64,000 nt of DNA from Spirochaetota bacterium (GCA_022703505.1 JAKLDN010000003.1:1-64000); one strand, 5' to 3'. Shown: positions 32,086 through 42,334, counted from the first letter of the stretch. Numbers and translations: made by a program. Notes: generated by a model from the sequence alone, not told the origin.

Positions 32086-33316
32086 GAACCTGATCGTCGG
32101 ACTCGATATCGGCACGTCGAAGACCTGCGCCGTTATCGGGGAATATGCCGAAAGCGGCCTCCTGGAGATCACCGGAGTCGGAACCGCCCCGTCCACGGGC
32201 CTCCGCCGGGGGGTGGTCGTGAACATCGAGGCCACCCTCCGGTCCGTGGCCCAGGCCGTGGAGGCCGCGGAGCTCATGTCGGGACGGGAAGTCCGGGAAT
32301 GCTGGGTGGGGGTGGCCGGGGCCAACGTGGAGGGGATCAACTCCCGGGGCGTCGTGGCCGTCACCGGCAAGGGCCGGGAGATCACCCAGGCGGACGTGGA
32401 CCGGGTCCTGGAAGCGGCCCGGGCCGTGGTCATCCCCATGGACCGGGAGATCCTGCACGTGGTTCCCCAGACCTACATCGTGGACGACCAGAAGGGGATC
32501 CGCAATCCCCTGGACATGATCGGAGTCCGCCTGGAGGCGGAGGTCCACATCATCACCGGATCCGTCACGACCGCCCAGAACCTGGTGCGCTGCGTGAACC
32601 GCGCGGGCTTCAAGGCCGAAGCCTTGATTCTCCAGAGCCTGGCCGCCGCCAAGGCGGTGCTCTCCCAGGACGAGCGGGAGCTCGGCTGCCTCCTACTGGA
32701 CCTGGGGGGGGGGACCACGGACGCCCTGGTCTACAGCGAGGGCGCTCCGTACTACACGAACGTCGTGCCCGCGGGGGGCATCCAGGTCACCAACGACCTG
32801 TCCATCATGCTGAACATCCCCCTGGACGCGGCGGAGAAAATCAAGCTCCAGTCCGGCTGCTGCTACCTGCCCCTGGTGGATCCCGAGGAGACGGTCATCG
32901 TGCCCGGTGTCGGCGGCCGGCCTCCCCAGGAGGTATCCCGGCAGCGGATCGCCTCCATCATCCAGCCCCGGATGGAGGAGATCTTCGGGATCGCCCGGGA
33001 CCGGGTGGAGCAGATGGGGTATTCCCGCCACGTGAAGGGCGGGGTGGTGCTGACCGGGGGCGGAGCCCTGATGCCCGGTGCGGCGGAGCTGGCCACGTCC
33101 GTGTTCGACCTGCCCGCCCGGGTCGGCTCCCCCTACACCGTCGGGGGCCTGGTTGAGGAATACCGGAGTCCCCTGTATTCCACCGCCGTCGGCCTGGTGT
33201 TGGCGGGAGCCGAGCGCACGGCGCCCCGGACTCCGGAAGCCCGGCCTGCGGCCGACCGGAAGGGACCGGGGCTGGCGGGCCGCATCCTGGACTGGGTCCG
33301 CAAGGAGTTTTTCTAG
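32078..33316 (+). CDS. ftsA: Division protein FtsA with a probable CTG start
   Basis: 412 residues. Actin-like ATPase that anchors FtsZ to the membrane. Phosphate-1 motif GLDIGTSKT near residue 8-16, phosphate-2 DLGGGTTD, adenosine motif TGGGALMPGA and the C-terminal amphipathic tail (ILDWVRKEFF). The phosphate-1 motif lies before the first ATG/GTG/TTG (32213), so the real start must be upstream; CTG at 32078 is six bases after AAGGAGG (32065-32071). No other candidate start codon is in frame nearby. Overlaps ftsQ by 8 bases. Confidence 0.88.
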   Translation: MAENLIVGLDIGTSKTCAVIGEYAESGLLEITGVGTAPSTGLRRGVVVNIEATLRSVAQAVEAAELMSGREVRECWVGVAGANVEGINSRGVVAVTGKGREITQADVDRVLEAARAVVIPMDREILHVVPQTYIVDDQKGIRNPLDMIGVRLEAEVHIITGSVTTAQNLVRCVNRAGFKAEALILQSLAAAKAVLSQDERELGCLLLDLGGGTTDALVYSEGAPYYTNVVPAGGIQVTNDLSIMLNIPLDAAEKIKLQSGCCYLPLVDPEETVIVPGVGGRPPQEVSRQRIASIIQPRMEEIFGIARDRVEQMGYSRHVKGGVVLTGGGALMPGAAELATSVFDLPARVGSPYTVGGLVEEYRSPLYSTAVGLVLAGAERTAPRTPEARPAADRKGPGLAGRILDWVRKEFF

Positions 33317-33390
33317 AACGAGGAATCCGGAACGCGCCCATAACGCAACGAGCATCGAACCGAAGAACGCCGTGAACCTGGGAGGGGAGC

Positions 33391-34557
33391 ATGACGGTAG
33401 AACTGGTGGACGACAAGTCGGCGAATCCGACGGTGATAAAGGTCATAGGAGCGGGGGGCGGAGGCTCCAACGCGGTCAACCGCATGATCGCGGCGGGCGT
33501 CCAGAACGTCCAGTTCATCGCCGCCAACACGGACCTGCAGGCCCTGAGCAAGTCCCTGGCGGAGGTGAAGCTGGGCCTGGGGGCCAAGGTCACCCACGGC
33601 CTGGGCGCCGGGGGCAAGCCCGAGATCGGGGAAAAGGCGGCCCTGGAGGACCGGGAGGCCATCGCCCAGGCCGTGAAGGGCGCGGACATGGTCTTCGTGA
33701 CCGCCGGCATGGGCGGCGGGACGGGCACCGGCTCCGCCCCGGTCATCGCCCAGATCGCCCGGGACTCCGGGGCCCTCACCGTGGGGGTCGTCACCCGGCC
33801 CTTCGATTTCGAGGGCAGGGTCAAGGCCCGGATCGCGGAGGAGGGGATCGAGAAGCTCCGCCAGGCCGTGGACACCCTCATCGTCATACCCAACCAGCAC
33901 CTCCTGAAGGTCGTGGAGCGCCGCACCCCCATCCTGGACGCCTTCCGCTTCGCGGACGACGTCCTGCGCCAGGGGGTCCAGGGGATCTCGGACCTCATCA
34001 CCATCGCGGGGGAGATCAACATCGACTTCGCGGACGTGCGCACGGTCATGGAGGGCAAGGGCGACGCGATCATGGGAATCGGCTCCGCCTCCGGGGACAA
34101 CCGGGCCGTGGAGGCCGCGGAGAAGGCCATCTCGAACCCCCTGCTGGAGGACGCCCGGATCGACGGGGCCCGCAGCATCCTGATCAACGTCTCCGGAGGG
34201 GAGGACCTCTCCCTGACGGAATTCCAGGAGATCGTGAACCTGGTCTCCGAGAACGCGGATCCCGACGCCCTCATCATCCCGGGGGTCGTGCACGACGATT
34301 GCCTGGGGGACGAGGTCCGGGTCACCGTGATCGCCACGGGGTTCCAGAGATCCCTGAAGGCCGCGGACTCCACAGTCCGCCAGGAGACCCGGCGGGGCGC
34401 GGAGGACTACCTGACCCCGGACGAATGGAAGCGCATCACGGAGGTGCCCTCCCAGAAGAAGCAGTACCTCATGGGGCGCAACGATCCGGAGGACGAGCTG
34501 GACATCCCCACGGTCCTTCGGGACAAGCGCTACCAGGCGGAGAGGAACGAGGCGTAG
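33391..34557 (+). CDS. ftsZ: Division GTPase FtsZ
   Basis: 388 residues. Tubulin-like GTPase: [13 protein letters not shown] (near 22), tubulin signature GGGTGTG (108-114), NxxFAD-like T7 region and the C-terminal region ending [13 protein letters not shown] conserved tail peptide [13 protein letters not shown] matches the FtsZ C-terminal binding motif. It is 74 bases after ftsA, with GGGAGGGG before ATG 33391, and is followed within five bases by a Xer recombinase gene. Confidence 0.97.
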   Translation: MTVELVDDKSANPTVIKVIGAGGGGSNAVNRMIAAGVQNVQFIAANTDLQALSKSLAEVKLGLGAKVTHGLGAGGKPEIGEKAALEDREAIAQAVKGADMVFVTAGMGGGTGTGSAPVIAQIARDSGALTVGVVTRPFDFEGRVKARIAEEGIEKLRQAVDTLIVIPNQHLLKVVERRTPILDAFRFADDVLRQGVQGISDLITIAGEINIDFADVRTVMEGKGDAIMGIGSASGDNRAVEAAEKAISNPLLEDARIDGARSILINVSGGEDLSLTEFQEIVNLVSENADPDALIIPGVVHDDCLGDEVRVTVIATGFQRSLKAADSTVRQETRRGAEDYLTPDEWKRITEVPSQKKQYLMGRNDPEDELDIPTVLRDKRYQAERNEA

Positions 34558-34561
34558 GGGC

Positions 34562-35440
34562 GTGGACGACCTCCTCGAGCGATACCGGGCCTACCTCCTG
34601 ACCGCCCGCAGGCGCAGTCCCCTCACGGCGGAGGTCTACCTCCGGGAGGCCCGCGGCCTCGCGCAGCGCCTGTCGGAGCGGGGATCGGACATCCGGACCG
34701 TGACCCCCCGGGAACTCCTGGAGTACCTCGTGGAGCGCAGGAGCTCGGGCCTGTCCTCCACCACCATGGCCCGGGTGGTGTCCAGCGTCCGCTCCCTCTT
34801 CCGCTTCCTCCGGCTGGAGAACCTCCGGGTCGACGACCCCTCGGAGCTCATCGAGACCCCCCGACTGGAACGGGCCCTGCCGGACGTCCTGGCCCTGGAG
34901 GAGATCGACCGGCTCCTGGCCAGCATCGACGTGTCGGATCCCGGCGGCGTGCGGGACCGGGCCCTGTTCGAGCTGATCTATTCCTGCGGCCTGCGGATCA
35001 GCGAGGCCGCGGGGCTGACCTTCGACTCGCTGTTCCTGAAGGAGAGGATGCTCCGGGTGACCGGCAAGAGGCGGAAGGAACGGATCGTGCCCTTCGGGGA
35101 GAACGCGGCCCGGTGGCTGGCCCTCTACCTGGACACGGCCCGGCCCGCCCTGGCCAAGGGGCGCCGGAGCGACCGGGTCTTTCTGAACCATCTGGGCAAG
35201 GGAATCTCCCGCAAGGGGGTCTGGAAGAGGTTTTCCCAGGTCCGCGACCTGTCCGGCGTGGGAGGCAAGGTGCATACCCTGCGCCATTCCTTCGCCACCC
35301 ACCTCCTGGCCGGGGGCGCGGACCTCCGGACGGTGCAGGAACTCCTGGGACACTCGGACATCGCCACGACCCAGATCTATACCCACGTGGATCCCGAGGC
35401 CCTGGGGGATTACCACCGGGAGTATTTTCCGAGGCGCTGA
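34562..35440 (+). CDS. Tyrosine recombinase, XerC/XerD family
   Basis: 292 residues from GTG 34562. N-terminal SAM-like domain, then the catalytic domain with Arg in [22 protein letters not shown] (His-x-x-Arg), GHSD and the nucleophile in TQIYTHVD. Family length is ~300. Paired with the second such gene at 39472, it should form the XerCD dimer-resolution complex acting at dif. Which is C or D is not decided. Its last codons belong to a short direct repeat. Confidence 0.88.
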   Translation: MDDLLERYRAYLLTARRRSPLTAEVYLREARGLAQRLSERGSDIRTVTPRELLEYLVERRSSGLSSTTMARVVSSVRSLFRFLRLENLRVDDPSELIETPRLERALPDVLALEEIDRLLASIDVSDPGGVRDRALFELIYSCGLRISEAAGLTFDSLFLKERMLRVTGKRRKERIVPFGENAARWLALYLDTARPALAKGRRSDRVFLNHLGKGISRKGVWKRFSQVRDLSGVGGKVHTLRHSFATHLLAGGADLRTVQELLGHSDIATTQIYTHVDPEALGDYHREYFPRR

Positions 35441-35477
35441 GCGGCGAAGCCGCCCGGCGTTTTCCCGAGGCGCTGAG
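35425..35477 (+). repeat. Direct repeat spanning the recombinase stop codon
   Basis: TTTTCCGAGGCGCTGAG (35425-35441, containing the stop TGA) recurs as TTTTCCCGAGGCGCTGAG (35460-35477), with a 5-bp GCGGC hairpin between. The repeat period is 35-36 bases. It looks like a small tandem duplication of the gene end or a site such as a regulatory sequence. Confidence 0.7.
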
Positions 35478-35564
35478 ACCTAAGGAGCGGCCCGGGCCGT
35501 CGAAGGCCGCACGGAAAGGCAAGCGCGGCGGGCACGGGCGGACGTAGTAGGGGAGGGAGAGTGT

Positions 35565-36308
35565 ATGAGAAGAACCGGCGTATCCTTCACGCTTCTCCTG
35601 GCCGCGGCGGCCCTCCTGTCATCCTGCGGCGGGGACTCCGACCTGAAGAAGATATTCGACCTGGAGGAAAGGAGCACCAAGGGAGCCCCCCCGTCCACGA
35701 TCGAGGACCTCAAGAAGGGGATCGCCCAGTATTCCCGGGAGGCGGACCGGACGATCGAGGCCACGGAGCGCATCGGGACCTATTGGAGGCTCCTGTCCGT
35801 CCGGTATATGGAACGCCGGATGTACATCGAGGCGTACGAGGCGGCCAAGGAAGCCCTGCGGTACTTCCCCGACAACACGGGCCTGTACTACACCATCGGC
35901 CTGGGGTTGTCCTACCAGGCCAAGATCGATTCCGTGGGAGGGGTCGCCGCCCAGGCCCTCCGGGCGGAACGCCTGGCCGCCGCGGAGGCCTCCTTTCTCC
36001 GGGCCCTGGAGTTCAACCCCCGGTACGGCCGGGCCCTCTACGCCCTGTCGGTGCTCTATGTCTTCGAGCTGGACCGACCCGAGGACGCCGGCCCCCACCT
36101 GACCCGGCTGCTCTCGATCGAGACGCAGAACGTGGACGCCATGTTCCTCCTTGCCCGGGTGCGGTATTCCGAGGGCCGCCTGGAGGACGCCGCGAACCTC
36201 TACGACTCCATCCTGGCGACTACCAAGGTGGAGGAGAAGCGGAAACAGGCGGAGGAGAACAAGAAGATCGTGCTGGACTTGCTGTATGAAGGGCGACCGA
36301 GACCGTAG
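35565..36308 (+). CDS. TPR lipoprotein
   Basis: 247 residues. Signal MRRTGVSFTLLLAAAALLSSC with lipobox cysteine at 21, then four or so TPR-like helix pairs (about 60-235, for example AAEASFLRALEFNPRYGRALYALSVLY). Probably a scaffold in the periplasm or outer membrane. No specific family name. GGGAGGGAG precedes ATG 35565. It overlaps dprA by 23 bases, and the treponemal order likewise puts such a gene before dprA. Confidence 0.72.
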   Translation: MRRTGVSFTLLLAAAALLSSCGGDSDLKKIFDLEERSTKGAPPSTIEDLKKGIAQYSREADRTIEATERIGTYWRLLSVRYMERRMYIEAYEAAKEALRYFPDNTGLYYTIGLGLSYQAKIDSVGGVAAQALRAERLAAAEASFLRALEFNPRYGRALYALSVLYVFELDRPEDAGPHLTRLLSIETQNVDAMFLLARVRYSEGRLEDAANLYDSILATTKVEEKRKQAEENKKIVLDLLYEGRPRP

Positions 36309-37269
36309 GCGGTTCCGCCTCGCCCTGGACCGAGTGCCCTTCCTCCGGGCCCGGGACAAGATCCGGGCGGATTCCGTCCTTGACCCCGGGGCCGGGCTTT
36401 CAGTACTTTCGCCCGAACGGCTGGAGACCCTCCTGGGAAGGCGGTTGGGCCCCCGGTCCCGGTCCCGCACGGCCCGCGGAGCGGGTCCCCTGGCCTGGAC
36501 TCCCGTAATTTGGGAAACTCAGGCGGAGAAGGACCTGGAGTGGTTCGAATCCTCCGGGGCCGATTTCCGCGCCTACGGGGACCCGGAGTATCCTCCGGTC
36601 CTCCGGGAGACCTCCCGGCCGCCCTTCCTGGTGTACTACCGCGGAGAGCTTCCGGATCCGGAAACGCCCCTCCTAGGGATGGTGGGCACCCGGTATCCCA
36701 CGGGCCGGGGCCTCGCGGAGGCCGAACGCCTGGCCGCCGAGGCCGCCCGCCTGGGGATCCCCGTGATTTCCGGGCTGGCCCGGGGCATCGACGCGGCCTG
36801 CCACCGGGGCAGTCTGGAGGCGGGAGGCCGGACCTGGGCTGTCCTGGGCTGCGGGATCGATTCAGTCTACCCGCCCCGGAACCGGGACCTGGCGGCCCGG
36901 ATGATCCGGACCGGCGGGGGCCTTCTGTCCGAGTATCCCCCGGGCACCGAACCCCTGCGGTACCACTTCCCGGAACGCAACCGGATCCTGGCGGGGCTCT
37001 GCCGGGCCGTCCTGGTCGTGGAAGCCCCCCGGGATTCGGGGGCCCTGATCACCGCGGATTTCGCCCTGGAGGAGGGGCGGGACGTGCTGGTGGCGGAAGC
37101 CTGCCTGGAAAGCCCCCGGTCCGAGGGCTGCGCCCGGCTTTACGCGGACGGAGCCCGGGCGGTTTCGGACCTCATGGAATTGGCCGAGGAATGGGGCAGC
37201 AGCCCCGATCGACGATACGCCGCGAGGGATGGGAGTCTGTTCGCCCAGACGACGGAACGAGGATGGTGA
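36286..37269 (+). CDS. dprA: DNA-processing protein DprA
   Basis: 327 residues from ATG 36286. DprA Rossmann core GMVGTRYPTGRG, SGLARGIDAACHRG and LGCGIDSVYPPRN match the family, which loads RecA on incoming single-stranded DNA during transformation. The N-terminal ~90 residues are divergent (no clear SAM domain). It overlaps the TPR gene by 23 bases and ends at TGA 37267, just before topA. Presence of dprA with ComFB is suggestive but does not prove competence. Confidence 0.88.
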   Translation: MKGDRDRRRFRLALDRVPFLRARDKIRADSVLDPGAGLSVLSPERLETLLGRRLGPRSRSRTARGAGPLAWTPVIWETQAEKDLEWFESSGADFRAYGDPEYPPVLRETSRPPFLVYYRGELPDPETPLLGMVGTRYPTGRGLAEAERLAAEAARLGIPVISGLARGIDAACHRGSLEAGGRTWAVLGCGIDSVYPPRNRDLAARMIRTGGGLLSEYPPGTEPLRYHFPERNRILAGLCRAVLVVEAPRDSGALITADFALEEGRDVLVAEACLESPRSEGCARLYADGARAVSDLMELAEEWGSSPDRRYAARDGSLFAQTTERGW

Positions 37270-37274
37270 GCGAC

Positions 37275-39488
37275 ATGGTGGATACGGAAACGACCTCGAC
37301 GGCGGGCTCCTCCGCGGACAAGAGCGGAATCAAGGTCAAGACCGCGACCCGGAAGAAGGCGACGTCCAAGGCCAAGGCCTCGAAGAAGCGGAGCGGAACC
37401 CTGGTGATCGTGGAGTCCCCCGCCAAGGCCAAGACGATCGAGAAGTACCTGGGCGGCAGCTACACGGTCCTGGCCTCCATGGGCCACTTGATCGACCTGC
37501 CCAAGTCCCGGCTGGGCATCGACCCGGACCGGGATTTCGAGCCCGAATACCTGACCATCCGGGGCAAGGCCAAGCTCCTCAAGGAGCTCCAGAAGGCGGC
37601 CAAGAAGAACCGCACCGTGCTCCTGGCCTCGGACCCGGACCGGGAAGGGGAGGCCATCTCCTTCCACATACGGAACGCCCTCCTGGCCAAGGACCCGGAC
37701 CTGGCCATCCGGAGGATCGAGTTCAACGAGATCACTCCCCAGGCCATCCGGGAGGCGGTGGGCCATCCCCGGGAGCTCGACGTCTCCCGGGTGAACGCCC
37801 AGAAAGCCCGCCGCGTCCTGGATCGCCTTGTGGGGTACCACCTCTCGCCCCTCCTGTGGAAGAAGGTCAAGAACGGCCTGTCCGCGGGACGGGTCCAGTC
37901 CGTGGCCCTGAGGCTCATCTGCGAGCGCGAGGCGGAGGTGGAATCCTTCATCCCCGAGGAGTTCTGGACCTTGGAAGCCTCCTTCCGGAAGGGCCGCCAC
38001 GTCTTTTCCGGGGAGCTGGTCCAGTGGAAGGGCGAGAAGCCCGAACTGAAGGGCGAGGAAGCGGTCAAGGCGATCGAGGAGGCCGTCACGGGGGCCGAGG
38101 CGACGGTGCGGGACATCCGGGAGACCGAGAAGACCCTGCGGCCCAAACCCCCCTTCACGACCTCCAAGCTCCAGCAGACCGCGGCCAACCGCCTGGGCTT
38201 TACCAGCAAGAAGACCATGCAGATAGCCCAGCAGCTCTACGAGGGCGTCAACATCGGCTCCACCCGCATCGGTCTCATCACGTACATGCGTACGGACTCG
38301 GTGCGCCTCTCCCAGACCGCCCTGGAGGACGCTCGCCGCTGGATCGGCCAGAACTTCCCCGCGGAACTTCCGGCGGAACCGATCGTGTACAAGACCGACA
38401 AGAAGGCCCAGGACGCCCACGAGGCCATACGCCCCACCACGGTGGAATACACTCCCGACAAGGTCAAGGACCACCTGACCAAGGATCAGCTCCGGCTCTA
38501 CACCCTGATCTGGGAACGCTTCGTGTCCTGCCAGATGACGAACGCCAAGCTCCGGTCCACGGCCCTGGACATCGGAGCCGGAGAGGGGATCTTCCGGGTG
38601 AACGCCTCCCGGGTGGTGGAGAAGGGCTTCTACAAGGTCCTCAAGATCTCCACGACCAAGGAGGACAAGGAAACCCTCCTGCCGGACATGGCGATCGGCG
38701 AGGTCCTGAAGGTGGAGGCCCTCGAGCGGTCGCAGCACTTCACCCAGGGGCCGTCCCGGTTCACCGACGCCTCCATCATCCGGATCCTGGAGGAGAAGGG
38801 GATCGGCAGGCCCTCGACCTACGCCCCGATCATCTCGGTCCTCCTGGAGCGCTACTACGTCACCCGTGAGAATCGACAGCTGGCGCCCACCACCCTGGGC
38901 CGGATGATCAACGAGATCCTGGTGGATTCCTTCCCGGCCGTGGTGGACGTGGGCTTCACCGCGGGCATGGAGGAGATGCTGGACCACGTGGAGGACGAGC
39001 GGCGGGACTGGGTGGGGGCCATCCGGGACTTCTACGGCCCCTTCAAGTCCAGGGTGGACGAGCTCATGGAGAGCCTCGAGTCCCTGCGGGGACGCCTGGA
39101 CGAGGCCACGGACATCGTCTGCGAGAAGTGCGGCAAGCCCATGGTCAAGAAGCTGGGCCGCTTCGGGTTCTTCCTGGCCTGCACGGGCTTCCCGGAGTGC
39201 CGGAACACCCGGTCCATCCCCCTGGCCAAGTGCCCCCGACCGGGCTGCGGAGGGGAGATCGTGGCGCGGCGCAAGGCGGGAGGCCGGGGCCGGGAGTTCT
39301 ACGGCTGCACCCGCTATCCCGAGTGCGACTTCCTGACCTACTACAAGCCCACCCACACGAACTGCCCCAAGTGCGGACAGTTCCTGGTGGAGCGATACGA
39401 CAAGAAGCGGGGGCCCTACAAGGCCTGCATCAACCCCCAGTGCGACTACCTGCACTCCCAGGAGGACGAGCATGCACCGGAGGATTGA
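37275..39488 (+). CDS. topA: DNA topoisomerase I
   Basis: 737 residues from ATG 37275; ATG 37263 is an alternative four codons earlier, but GGTGAG sits correctly for 37275. Lys-rich N-terminus (about 10-35), TOPRIM domain (VIVESPAKAKTIEKYL, DPDREGE), catalytic tyrosine in LITYMRTDS (Tyr337 by this start), and three C-terminal four-cysteine zinc ribbons (CEKCG/C, CPRPGC/C, CPKCG/C). It relaxes negative supercoils. It overlaps the downstream recombinase by 17 bases. Confidence 0.96.
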   Translation: MVDTETTSTAGSSADKSGIKVKTATRKKATSKAKASKKRSGTLVIVESPAKAKTIEKYLGGSYTVLASMGHLIDLPKSRLGIDPDRDFEPEYLTIRGKAKLLKELQKAAKKNRTVLLASDPDREGEAISFHIRNALLAKDPDLAIRRIEFNEITPQAIREAVGHPRELDVSRVNAQKARRVLDRLVGYHLSPLLWKKVKNGLSAGRVQSVALRLICEREAEVESFIPEEFWTLEASFRKGRHVFSGELVQWKGEKPELKGEEAVKAIEEAVTGAEATVRDIRETEKTLRPKPPFTTSKLQQTAANRLGFTSKKTMQIAQQLYEGVNIGSTRIGLITYMRTDSVRLSQTALEDARRWIGQNFPAELPAEPIVYKTDKKAQDAHEAIRPTTVEYTPDKVKDHLTKDQLRLYTLIWERFVSCQMTNAKLRSTALDIGAGEGIFRVNASRVVEKGFYKVLKISTTKEDKETLLPDMAIGEVLKVEALERSQHFTQGPSRFTDASIIRILEEKGIGRPSTYAPIISVLLERYYVTRENRQLAPTTLGRMINEILVDSFPAVVDVGFTAGMEEMLDHVEDERRDWVGAIRDFYGPFKSRVDELMESLESLRGRLDEATDIVCEKCGKPMVKKLGRFGFFLACTGFPECRNTRSIPLAKCPRPGCGGEIVARRKAGGRGREFYGCTRYPECDFLTYYKPTHTNCPKCGQFLVERYDKKRGPYKACINPQCDYLHSQEDEHAPED

Positions 39489-40368
39489 GGCCTACCTGGC
39501 CTACCTGGCCGCGGTGCGGAACCTCTCGCCCCGGACCGTGGAGTCCTACGGGAACGACCTGGCTTCCTGGGAGGCCTTCCTGGCCCTGAAGGGACGCGAC
39601 GTGGAGGACGCCTCGACCCAGGAGGTGCGGGGCTTCATGGCCGCCCGGGTCCAGGCGGGCTTCGCGGCCTCCTCGGTGAACCGCGCCCTGTCCGCCGTGA
39701 AGGGCCTGTACCGGTATTTCCAGCGCTTCCCGGGCCCCGCCGGTTCCGGGACGGATCCCGCCCGGGACGTGGAGGGGCTTCCCGCGGGGCGTCCCCTGCC
39801 CCGGTTCCTCTTCGAGGACGAGATGGGCGAGCTCATCGATTCCGCTTCGGGGAGCGATTTCGCGGAGGTACGCGACCGGGCCCTCCTGGAGCTCCTGTAC
39901 AGCACGGGATGCCGGGTCTCCGAGGTGGCCGGTCTCCGGCTCTCGGACGTGGACCTGGCCAAGGGCTCCGCCCGGGTGACGGGCAAAGGGCGCAAAGAAC
40001 GGGTCGTCTTCCTGGCCGATTCCGCCCGTGCGGCCCTGGCCGCCTGGCTTCCTTTCCGGGCCGCCAAGGCCGGGAAGGAAGCCCCCTGGCTCTTCGTGAA
40101 CGCCCGGGGAAACCGCCTCTCCACCCGGGGGATCGCCTGGCTCCTGGACCGGCGGGCCGCGGTCCTGGGCCTGGGGAAGCGGATCTCCCCCCACGCCTTC
40201 CGGCATTCCTTCGCGACCCACCTGGTGGGGCGGGGGGCGGACGTGCGGGTGGTCCAGGAACTCCTGGGGCACGCGAACATATCCACGACCCAGGTCTACA
40301 CCCACGTGGACCTGCAGCGCCTGCGGGAAGTCTACGAGCGGGCGCATCCTCACGGGAGCAAGCGATGA
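39472..40368 (+). CDS. xerC: Tyrosine recombinase XerC/XerD family (second copy)
   Basis: 298 residues. N-terminal core-binding domain, then [10 protein letters not shown] (Arg), [18 protein letters not shown] and TQVYTHVD with the nucleophile Tyr. Placement beside topA and hslV, as in Borrelia and Treponema, favours XerC; XerC and the earlier Xer differ clearly, so they are not a recent duplication. Start ATG 39472 lies within topA. Confidence 0.9.
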   Translation: MHRRIEAYLAYLAAVRNLSPRTVESYGNDLASWEAFLALKGRDVEDASTQEVRGFMAARVQAGFAASSVNRALSAVKGLYRYFQRFPGPAGSGTDPARDVEGLPAGRPLPRFLFEDEMGELIDSASGSDFAEVRDRALLELLYSTGCRVSEVAGLRLSDVDLAKGSARVTGKGRKERVVFLADSARAALAAWLPFRAAKAGKEAPWLFVNARGNRLSTRGIAWLLDRRAAVLGLGKRISPHAFRHSFATHLVGRGADVRVVQELLGHANISTTQVYTHVDLQRLREVYERAHPHGSKR

Positions 40369-40898
40369 AGATACGATCCACGACGGTCCTGGCGGTGCGG
40401 CGAGGCGGCAAGGTCGCGATGGCCGGGGACGGCCAGGTGACCATGGGCGCCACGGTCATGAAGAGCAACGCGAAGAAGGTGCGGAAGGTCTACGACGGCA
40501 AGGTCCTGGTCGGTTTCGCGGGGGCCACGGCGGACGCCTTCACCCTCTTCGACCACTTCGAGGCCAAGATCAAGGAGTACTCCGGGGACCTGACCCGGGC
40601 GGCGGTGGAGCTGGCCAAGGACTGGCGGACCGACAAGATGCTCCGCCGCCTGGAGGCCCTCCTCCTGGTGGCGGACGCGGAGAAGACCCTGCTCCTGTCC
40701 GGGACGGGGGACGTCATCGAGCCCGCGGAGAGCGTCATCGCCATCGGCTCCGGGGGTCCCTACGCCTACGCCGCCGCCCTGGCCTACCTGGACGCCGGGG
40801 ACCTGTCCGCGGCGGAGATCGCCAAGCGCTCCCTGGGCATCGCGGCGGGGATCTGCATCTACACCAACGCCCAGGTGACCGTGGAGGAGCTGCCGTGA
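40365..40898 (+). CDS. hslV: ATP-dependent protease peptidase subunit HslV (ClpQ)
   Basis: 177 residues. [22 protein letters not shown] shows the catalytic N-terminal threonine at position 6, so a short propeptide of five residues must be removed. [13 protein letters not shown] and [13 protein letters not shown] are family signatures. HslV forms a double hexamer capped by HslU. Start ATG 40365 overlaps the xerC stop by 4 bases (ATGA). Confidence 0.93.
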   Translation: MKIRSTTVLAVRRGGKVAMAGDGQVTMGATVMKSNAKKVRKVYDGKVLVGFAGATADAFTLFDHFEAKIKEYSGDLTRAAVELAKDWRTDKMLRRLEALLLVADAEKTLLLSGTGDVIEPAESVIAIGSGGPYAYAAALAYLDAGDLSAAEIAKRSLGIAAGICIYTNAQVTVEELP

Positions 40899-42268
40899 CG
40901 GACGACTTCACCCGCCTGACTCCGGCCCGGATCGTGGAGGAGCTGGACCGGTACATCGTCGGACAGCTCAAGGCCAAGAAGGCCGTGGCCATAGCCCTGC
41001 GCAACCGGATGCGCCGCCGCAAGCTCCCCGAGGAGGTCCGGGAGGAGATCGCCCCCAAGAACATCCTCATGATGGGCCCGACGGGGGTCGGAAAGACCGA
41101 GATAGCCCGGCGCCTGGCCCGGCTCTGCGGCGCCCCCTTCCTGAAGGTGGAGGCCACCAAGTACACCGAGGTCGGCTACGTGGGCCGGGACGTGGAGTCC
41201 ATGATCCGGGACCTCATGTCCGCTGGGTTCCAGATGGTGAAGTCGGAGATGCTGGAGTCCGTCCGGGCCGAGGCGGAGCGCCGGGTGGAGGACCGGATCC
41301 TGGACATCCTCCTGCCCGGGATCAAGAGCGCCGCCGAGCCCGTCGGGGCCTCCCAGATCACCGTGGCCAATCCCCGGAGCGAGGGGGCCGACACCCGGGA
41401 GCGCTTCCGCTCCATGCTCCGGGAGGGCCGCCTGGAGGACCGGGAGGTCGAGGTTCTGGTCCAGGCCTCCCAGGGCCCCAGCCTGGAGCTCTTCGCGGGC
41501 CGGCAGATGGAGGGGATGGAGGAGGCCTTTTCCTCGATCTCGGGCCTCTTCGGGGCCAAGAAGAAGCGCCGGACCGTGACCGTCCGGGAGGCCCGGGCCA
41601 TCCTCCTGGCGGAGGAGACGGACAAGCTCATCGACCCGGACAAGGTGGCCGAGGAAGCCCGGTCCCGGGTGCAGGAGATGGGGATCGTCTTCATCGACGA
41701 GATCGACAAGGTGGCCACCCGGGAAGGGGCCCGGGCCGGGGGGATCGACGTCTCCCGGGAGGGGGTCCAGAGGGACATCCTGCCCATCGTGGAAGGCAGC
41801 CAGGTGAACACCAAGTACGGGATCGTGGACACCACCCACATCCTGTTCATCGCCGCGGGGGCCTTCAACGTCTCCAAGCCCCAGGACCTGATCCCCGAGC
41901 TCCAGGGTCGCTTCCCCATCCGGGTGGAGCTGGACGCCCTGTCCGCCCAGGACTTCCGCCGCATCCTCACGGAACCCGAGAACGCCCTGACCCTCCAGTA
42001 CCGCCAACTACTGGGCACCGAGGGTATCGAGCTCGTGTTCGAGGAGAAGGCCATCGACCGGCTGTCGGAGATCGCGGCCCGGGCCAATTCCCAGGCCGAG
42101 AACATCGGGGCCCGGAGGCTCCAGACCGTGATGGAGCGCCTCCTGGAGGAGGTTTCCTTCACGGCTCCCGAGAAGTCGGGCACGAAGGTGGTCGTGACCC
42201 CGGACTTCGTGGAGGAACGGTTCAAGGACGTGTTCGAGAAGCCGGATCTGGCGAAGTATATCTTGTGA
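40895..42268 (+). CDS. hslU: HslU unfoldase (ClpY)
   Basis: 457 residues from GTG 40895, overlapping hslV by four bases. Walker A GPTGVGKT (61-68), Walker B FIDEIDK and sensor regions [12 protein letters not shown], with the I-domain insertion in the middle, identify HslU, the ATPase that unfolds substrates for HslV. The C-terminus AKYIL is the conserved tail that docks into HslV. Its stop TGA is supplied by minisatellite sequence. Confidence 0.95.
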   Translation: MTDDFTRLTPARIVEELDRYIVGQLKAKKAVAIALRNRMRRRKLPEEVREEIAPKNILMMGPTGVGKTEIARRLARLCGAPFLKVEATKYTEVGYVGRDVESMIRDLMSAGFQMVKSEMLESVRAEAERRVEDRILDILLPGIKSAAEPVGASQITVANPRSEGADTRERFRSMLREGRLEDREVEVLVQASQGPSLELFAGRQMEGMEEAFSSISGLFGAKKKRRTVTVREARAILLAEETDKLIDPDKVAEEARSRVQEMGIVFIDEIDKVATREGARAGGIDVSREGVQRDILPIVEGSQVNTKYGIVDTTHILFIAAGAFNVSKPQDLIPELQGRFPIRVELDALSAQDFRRILTEPENALTLQYRQLLGTEGIELVFEEKAIDRLSEIAARANSQAENIGARRLQTVMERLLEEVSFTAPEKSGTKVVVTPDFVEERFKDVFEKPDLAKYIL

Positions 42269-42334
42269 ATGGGTAAATAGGTGAATGGGTGAATGGAAGT
42301 ATCTATTCACATATTCACAATTCACCTATTCACG
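42265..42334. repeat. Dispersed minisatellite locus 4 (inverted arms)
   Basis: GTGAATGGGTAAATAGGTGAATGGGTGAATGG in the left arm, then ATTCACAT, ATTCACAA, TTCACCT and ATTCACG in the right. The hslU stop is contained in the first GTGA. About 80 bases separate the arms from flgB; no convincing promoter was recognised in that gap. Confidence 0.85.

Noticed and set aside
32213-33316. ftsA starting at GTG 32213
   Set aside because: It would delete the phosphate-binding motif GLDIGTSKT and the first ~45 residues.
34562-40368. Mobile-element integrases
   Set aside because: Both tyrosine recombinases have Xer length and motifs and lie in conserved housekeeping contexts, with no att repeats or phage genes.
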